Below, one piece after another: positions 60,201-64,000 of a DNA stretch of 64,000 bases; the stretch's first letter is position 1; each line of letters starts with the position of its first letter. Source of the DNA: Pyrocephalus nanus (taxonomy: Eukaryota > Chordata > Aves > Passeriformes > Tyrannidae); assembly GCA_038380795.1 (NCBI GenBank), contig CM076268.1, positions 731,501-795,500 on the forward strand, written 5' to 3'. The position numbers and the translations under genes were made by a program. The notes under the pieces are model-generated. The model did no database searches, was not told where the DNA came from, and saw only the letters and a list, made by a program, of their open reading frames with translations.

Positions 60201-63200
60201 AGCAATCAGCAAACTTTTCTGTACTTGGATACCGTTTTGAACACAAGTGATATTAGGAACAGAGCATGATTTAAATGTGCTTTGACATGGGAGATGATAC
60301 CGGGGAAGATAAATGTTTTAAATCAAACTCTGTTTAAGATAAGCAGAGCATACAAAGTAGCTACTTGACTCTTGATTTAAAAGTGCAGTTATTCAGATAC
60401 AGGCTTAAATATACAGAACTGTATCTGGAAAATAATTTCAATGAGCTGTTATATTAGTAATGAAAATACAACACGCTTGGGCAGGATGCCATTTCACTTG
60501 GTATTATTCTACAACTAATTTTTACAACTTGCCAAAGTGCACGCTCTGTTTATTATTTGAAGCCAAATTTTAAGTACAGGTGCAGCAATAGGTAAGAAAG
60601 TATTTCAATAGCTGAAGAAAAAGCTGATATCCAGAGCTGAAGCTGTGCAAATCGATGCCTTCAGCTGCTCAGCTGTGTGCCAGAAGAAAAAGGCTCAGAA
60701 AGAAACACACTGATGCTATGGCCAACTCCCCAAAATCCTGGGCTACAAATGCATTACTTTTTGTGCAACTTTAACATCAGACAAGCCAAAATATTTAATT
60801 CCCAAGGACCAGGATTTATATTTAGTCCTAAATTTCCCTCTGTGTCAGCAAATCAAATTGCTACTCTGAAAACAGGTGGGATAAGGGTCCACTGCCCTGG
60901 ATCTAAGATAGTCATTAAAACAGGGGCAAACTGGGACTAGCTGTTAATAGTGGGATTTAGTAGCCTTTTAAGCTCATTTTGGCCTGGTATAATGCCAAAT
61001 TTTTGCATTAATTTCAAAGTTTGAAAATAATAATTACACTTATTAGGAATTCCACGACTTGATACTTAGTAAGGGTCCGGAGACAAAAGAAAAAAAATAA
61101 ATTTGAACGGGACTGAGCCTCCTGAGTTTTGCTGCTCATGAGAAATGGTCTGAGAAAAAGAGATTCATGTTTTTTAGCAGATATGCTGCCAGCTTTTCTC
61201 ACAGGAAGAGATAGGCAGTGTAAACTCCAGGGCCACATCAAAATGAACTCATTTTATACCTGTGGGAAGCAGGGGGTTCAGTTTTCCAGTAGCCTAAATA
61301 ATTAATATCCAGCAGTTGAGAGAGTTGATAGATTTCACATTTCACTGGAAGATTTTAATTGTAAAAATAACTCCACCAGCCTGACACCTCCCCTTTATAA
61401 CTGCATCACAGTGCTTATGTGTCAGTCTGAACAAGCCACCGACTCTGTTACACTTTAGTCAGACTAAAATCCCCAATTTTTCTTTCCAAGACAAGCCAAA
61501 GGTAGAATCAAACACAGAAGTAAAAAATTTAATATTCTGTGTATCTCCCATTGCCCTTTGGGTAACAAATAAATAAATAAAATCAAGAGCTTGTACTTCA
61601 AGCAATTTACTCTGGAGGGCAATTTGTGTGCTGTTTTCCAGGCACTAGGAAAACCTGATAAATCTGTTGCTGTTTGTGTTCACAGCATCCAACACACTCC
61701 TCAAGTGTGATGCTCACCACGGCCAGGCAGTGACTGCCTCCTGTAAGGAAGCACTTATTGCTTCTCGTGTCTTCCACTGGAAAACTCCACAAGCTCATTC
61801 TGCACCTTTCATACTCTGAGAGAGCTGCTGTTCCCTCCTACAGCTGCCTCGTGTATTAGCATTTGATCAGCTTCAACACAGCAACTGCCTAAAAGCTGGT
61901 TTACTTCCTCTCCTTCTAAAATGAACGTTTCTCTTTACAGCTCCCAATTGCTAAAGACCATCACTGCTGAATGCTTCTCTCCAGCTATTTCTGAACAGCT
62001 TAAAACCTTGTGAGTCTGAGAGATTCTGTGATTGTGAGAGAGCCTTTGGTTTCTCACAGAACTCTCTTTTCTCCAGTGCCAGCTTTTTTTTTAACACACA
62101 CTCAACCACAAAGTACAGCTGTCCCCTCAGTGACAGCAGCTGCCTTCTGCAAGTCTGCACATTTCTCTGAAGGATTCAGGGAAAAATGTGGTCTCTTTAC
62201 TCAGGTGAACTGCCCAAAACTGATGAATCGAGGCTGAATGTTCTCACAGTTTTAAGTTAGATGAGGAAGACACTGAGTGTATTTAACAGAACATATCCTC
62301 AAACCTGGCAACTTTTCAAACAACTTAATGATGCCCCACGTGGCATGACCAACAACTGTTACCTTTTAGTCTGAATGCTCTTTGACTAACACACCTCTGG
62401 GTAATAAGCCCTAACAGGAACTGCAAAGGTCTGTGAGTCTGCAGAGACACAGAACAGGCTGACCAACCCTCCCTGATTGATTTGCACTTGGAAAGGCATC
62501 TGCTCACTCCCCTCATTTCCCCAAAGGGACTGTCTGGTCTCAGGGGACACACAGCTCATTCAGGAGATCCGTTCTCACCTCGGTGTCCCTTCTGCCGTGG
62601 TCTCTCTGTTTGGATGTGGCTTTGAGTGCTCCTTCCAAAGTTCAGGATAGTTTTCCAGTGAGCTCTTCAGAACCTGGCTTTGATGCCACTTTTGGCAGTC
62701 AGCTCCCAGCACATATTTCAGTTGTTACTTTAGGAGTAAGGCCCCGTCCAAGACAGCCCCAGAGCCCAGCAGAGGAGCAGCCTCCAAATATGGAGAGAGC
62801 AAAGCCAGTCCCTGGAGCAGTTTAACACATCAGCCTGCGTAAGAACGAAGGGAGCTGGAACAAGTTCTAAATAATGCTCTAAATAGACTGTGGTGAAATG
62901 TTCAGAACTCAAAACTACACGGAAAACCCTGAACCAGATAAAAGAACAGCTATGACCCTGTTAGCAAACACAACTCTCGTCATCAGCTCCAGCAATAAAA
63001 TGCTGCTCAAACCCTCTGAAAGCACGTCCAGTGAAATAAAGGTAAGGCCAAGTCCTTACTTCAGGATTTGGTTCAGAGAGAGCCAGTAAAGTTTATACCA
63101 TGAAACACAAAGGAGGAGGTTTTTTCCAAAGCAATTATACCAGACAGTCACAATAAAAATACTTACCAGAAAAAAATACAGATTAGGTATCCACCAGCTG

Positions 63201-64000
63201 AATCTGAATTCAGATCACACAGTTCTTTTGGTTTTAATTAGGATTATTTAATTTTTCCCCACTGCTGATGGATGTTCCTTTCAGTGGTCTCTCAGCTTCA
63301 AATTTCTATTTCACAGTGTTCTGTGTGAGGATCATGAGGCAAATTACATGAGGGTCTCAAACAGCAGTAATATTGATCAAGTGAAATGTTACATGTATTG
63401 TAGCCAGATATAATCTGGCCACCATCAGTAAAATTTACACAAGTTTTTTAATGTGAAAATACAAGAAAGTAGGAAGTTTTCTATAACTGACCCTGGAAAC
63501 ACACGAGCCTGGTATTCACATGCAATATATTTCACAAACACCAAAAAGCCAAGACCACATCTCACAAAGCAGGAACATCTTTTAACTTGGTCCTTACAAG
63601 CAGCACCCAGCACCTGCTGCAAAATGATTCCTATTCTCTTCTCCTCCAGCTAGAAAGGAATCAGGAAGATTTGATGTTAGGCTGTTGGATAAAGGAGTGC
63701 CTGAGGCTGCACAGCCAAAGTTATCTGCACTGCAGTCCAACACAAAGGCTTGTACAACTTTTTAGGAAAACCTCACTTCTCCCAGAGCTCACTTTTAACT
63801 TTTACAAAGCACAAAAGAGTGTATCAGATACTTTGGCTTTGTGTACTTTGGAAAAGAATAATTTGGAATCACACAACTGCAATTTAAAATATGTAACTGT
63901 GGTAGCTTTTGAATCATAACTATAAAATATTGGAGCACGTATCTATAAAGGAATTAAAGCTATAAATTGCATGAACACTTCAAATTGTTTCTTGTTATAG
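57263..64000. other. AT-rich single-copy non-coding DNA
   Basis: No gene is supported. 57580-58000 is very AT-rich, non-repetitive and rich in homeodomain-type cores. 60180-60600 holds GATA-type AGATAAATG and AGATAAGC sites. 61290-61450 is similar in texture. 58320-58640 is GC-richer. Short AAAT units occur at about 61565-61580. A perfect 7-bp inverted repeat (GCCAGAT-ATA-ATCTGGC) lies at 63403-63419. The final open frame (63587-63919, 110 codons) is unrecognised. Confidence 0.5.

Noticed and set aside
63650..63770. Terminal exon after TTCTCTTCTCCTCCAG
   Set aside because: The acceptor is good, but neither reading frame gives a recognisable peptide and no upstream exon is visible.
1..64000. 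CRISPR arrays, prokaryotic operons, phage or plasmid modules
   Set aside because: Codon-dense organisation, ribosome-binding sites and spacer-type repeats are absent. The tandem arrays have contiguous units without unique spacers, and CR1 elements show vertebrate DNA.

Overview
This is a window of vertebrate nuclear DNA, most likely from a bird and perhaps a passerine. The evidence for a bird is two diverged 3' ends of CR1-type LINEs (25808-25990 on +, 26750-27268 on -), a very low density of interspersed repeats, no Alu-, B1-, L1- or MIR-like sequence that I recognise, and several short relics of old amniote dispersed repeats. No read-through coding architecture is present. No open reading frame matched a protein family I know, and I found no rRNA, tRNA, snRNA or known microRNA gene. 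I read the window as a gene desert or the inside of a very large intron.

Layout. 1-12.2 kb is single-copy non-coding DNA, alternating between GC-richer stretches (about 1.2-3.0 kb) and AT-rich stretches with conserved-element character (about 3.2-3.9 kb and 7.2-7.4 kb). The most conspicuous object follows a GC/pyrimidine-rich lead-in: a 1.08-kb minisatellite at 12870-13950, about 57 copies of a 19-bp unit. Because 19 is not a multiple of 3 and the unit carries no + strand stop, all three forward frames stay open for hundreds of codons. Those long 'ORFs' are artefacts. From 14 to 25 kb come more AT-rich single-copy blocks, a 66-bp tandem duplication (19695-19824) and two related 55-60-bp segments 0.9 kb apart. 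The CR1 pair lies at 25.8-27.3 kb. From 27 to 42 kb is mostly AT-rich DNA with many homeodomain-type TAAT cores, a 21-bp minisatellite (33645-33820) and relics of ancient repeats. A CpG-retaining segment at 42180-42640 is the best-looking candidate regulatory element. From 43 to 64 kb there are a perfect four-copy 21-bp tandem repeat (48636-48723), an A/C-rich low-complexity tract (52290-52421), an (AAAT)n microsatellite (57230-57262) and further AT-rich blocks resembling conserved non-coding elements.

There are no genes here that act together. If the window has a job, it is probably long-range regulation of a distant gene, but that is inference from base composition and motif texture; cross-species alignment would be needed to establish it. 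I found no new biological system. The items most worth a second look are the three-frame-open 19-bp minisatellite, the CpG-retaining element at 42.2-42.6 kb, two weak candidate exons (30233-30315 on +, about 52.62-52.97 kb on -) and the scattered ancient-repeat relics.
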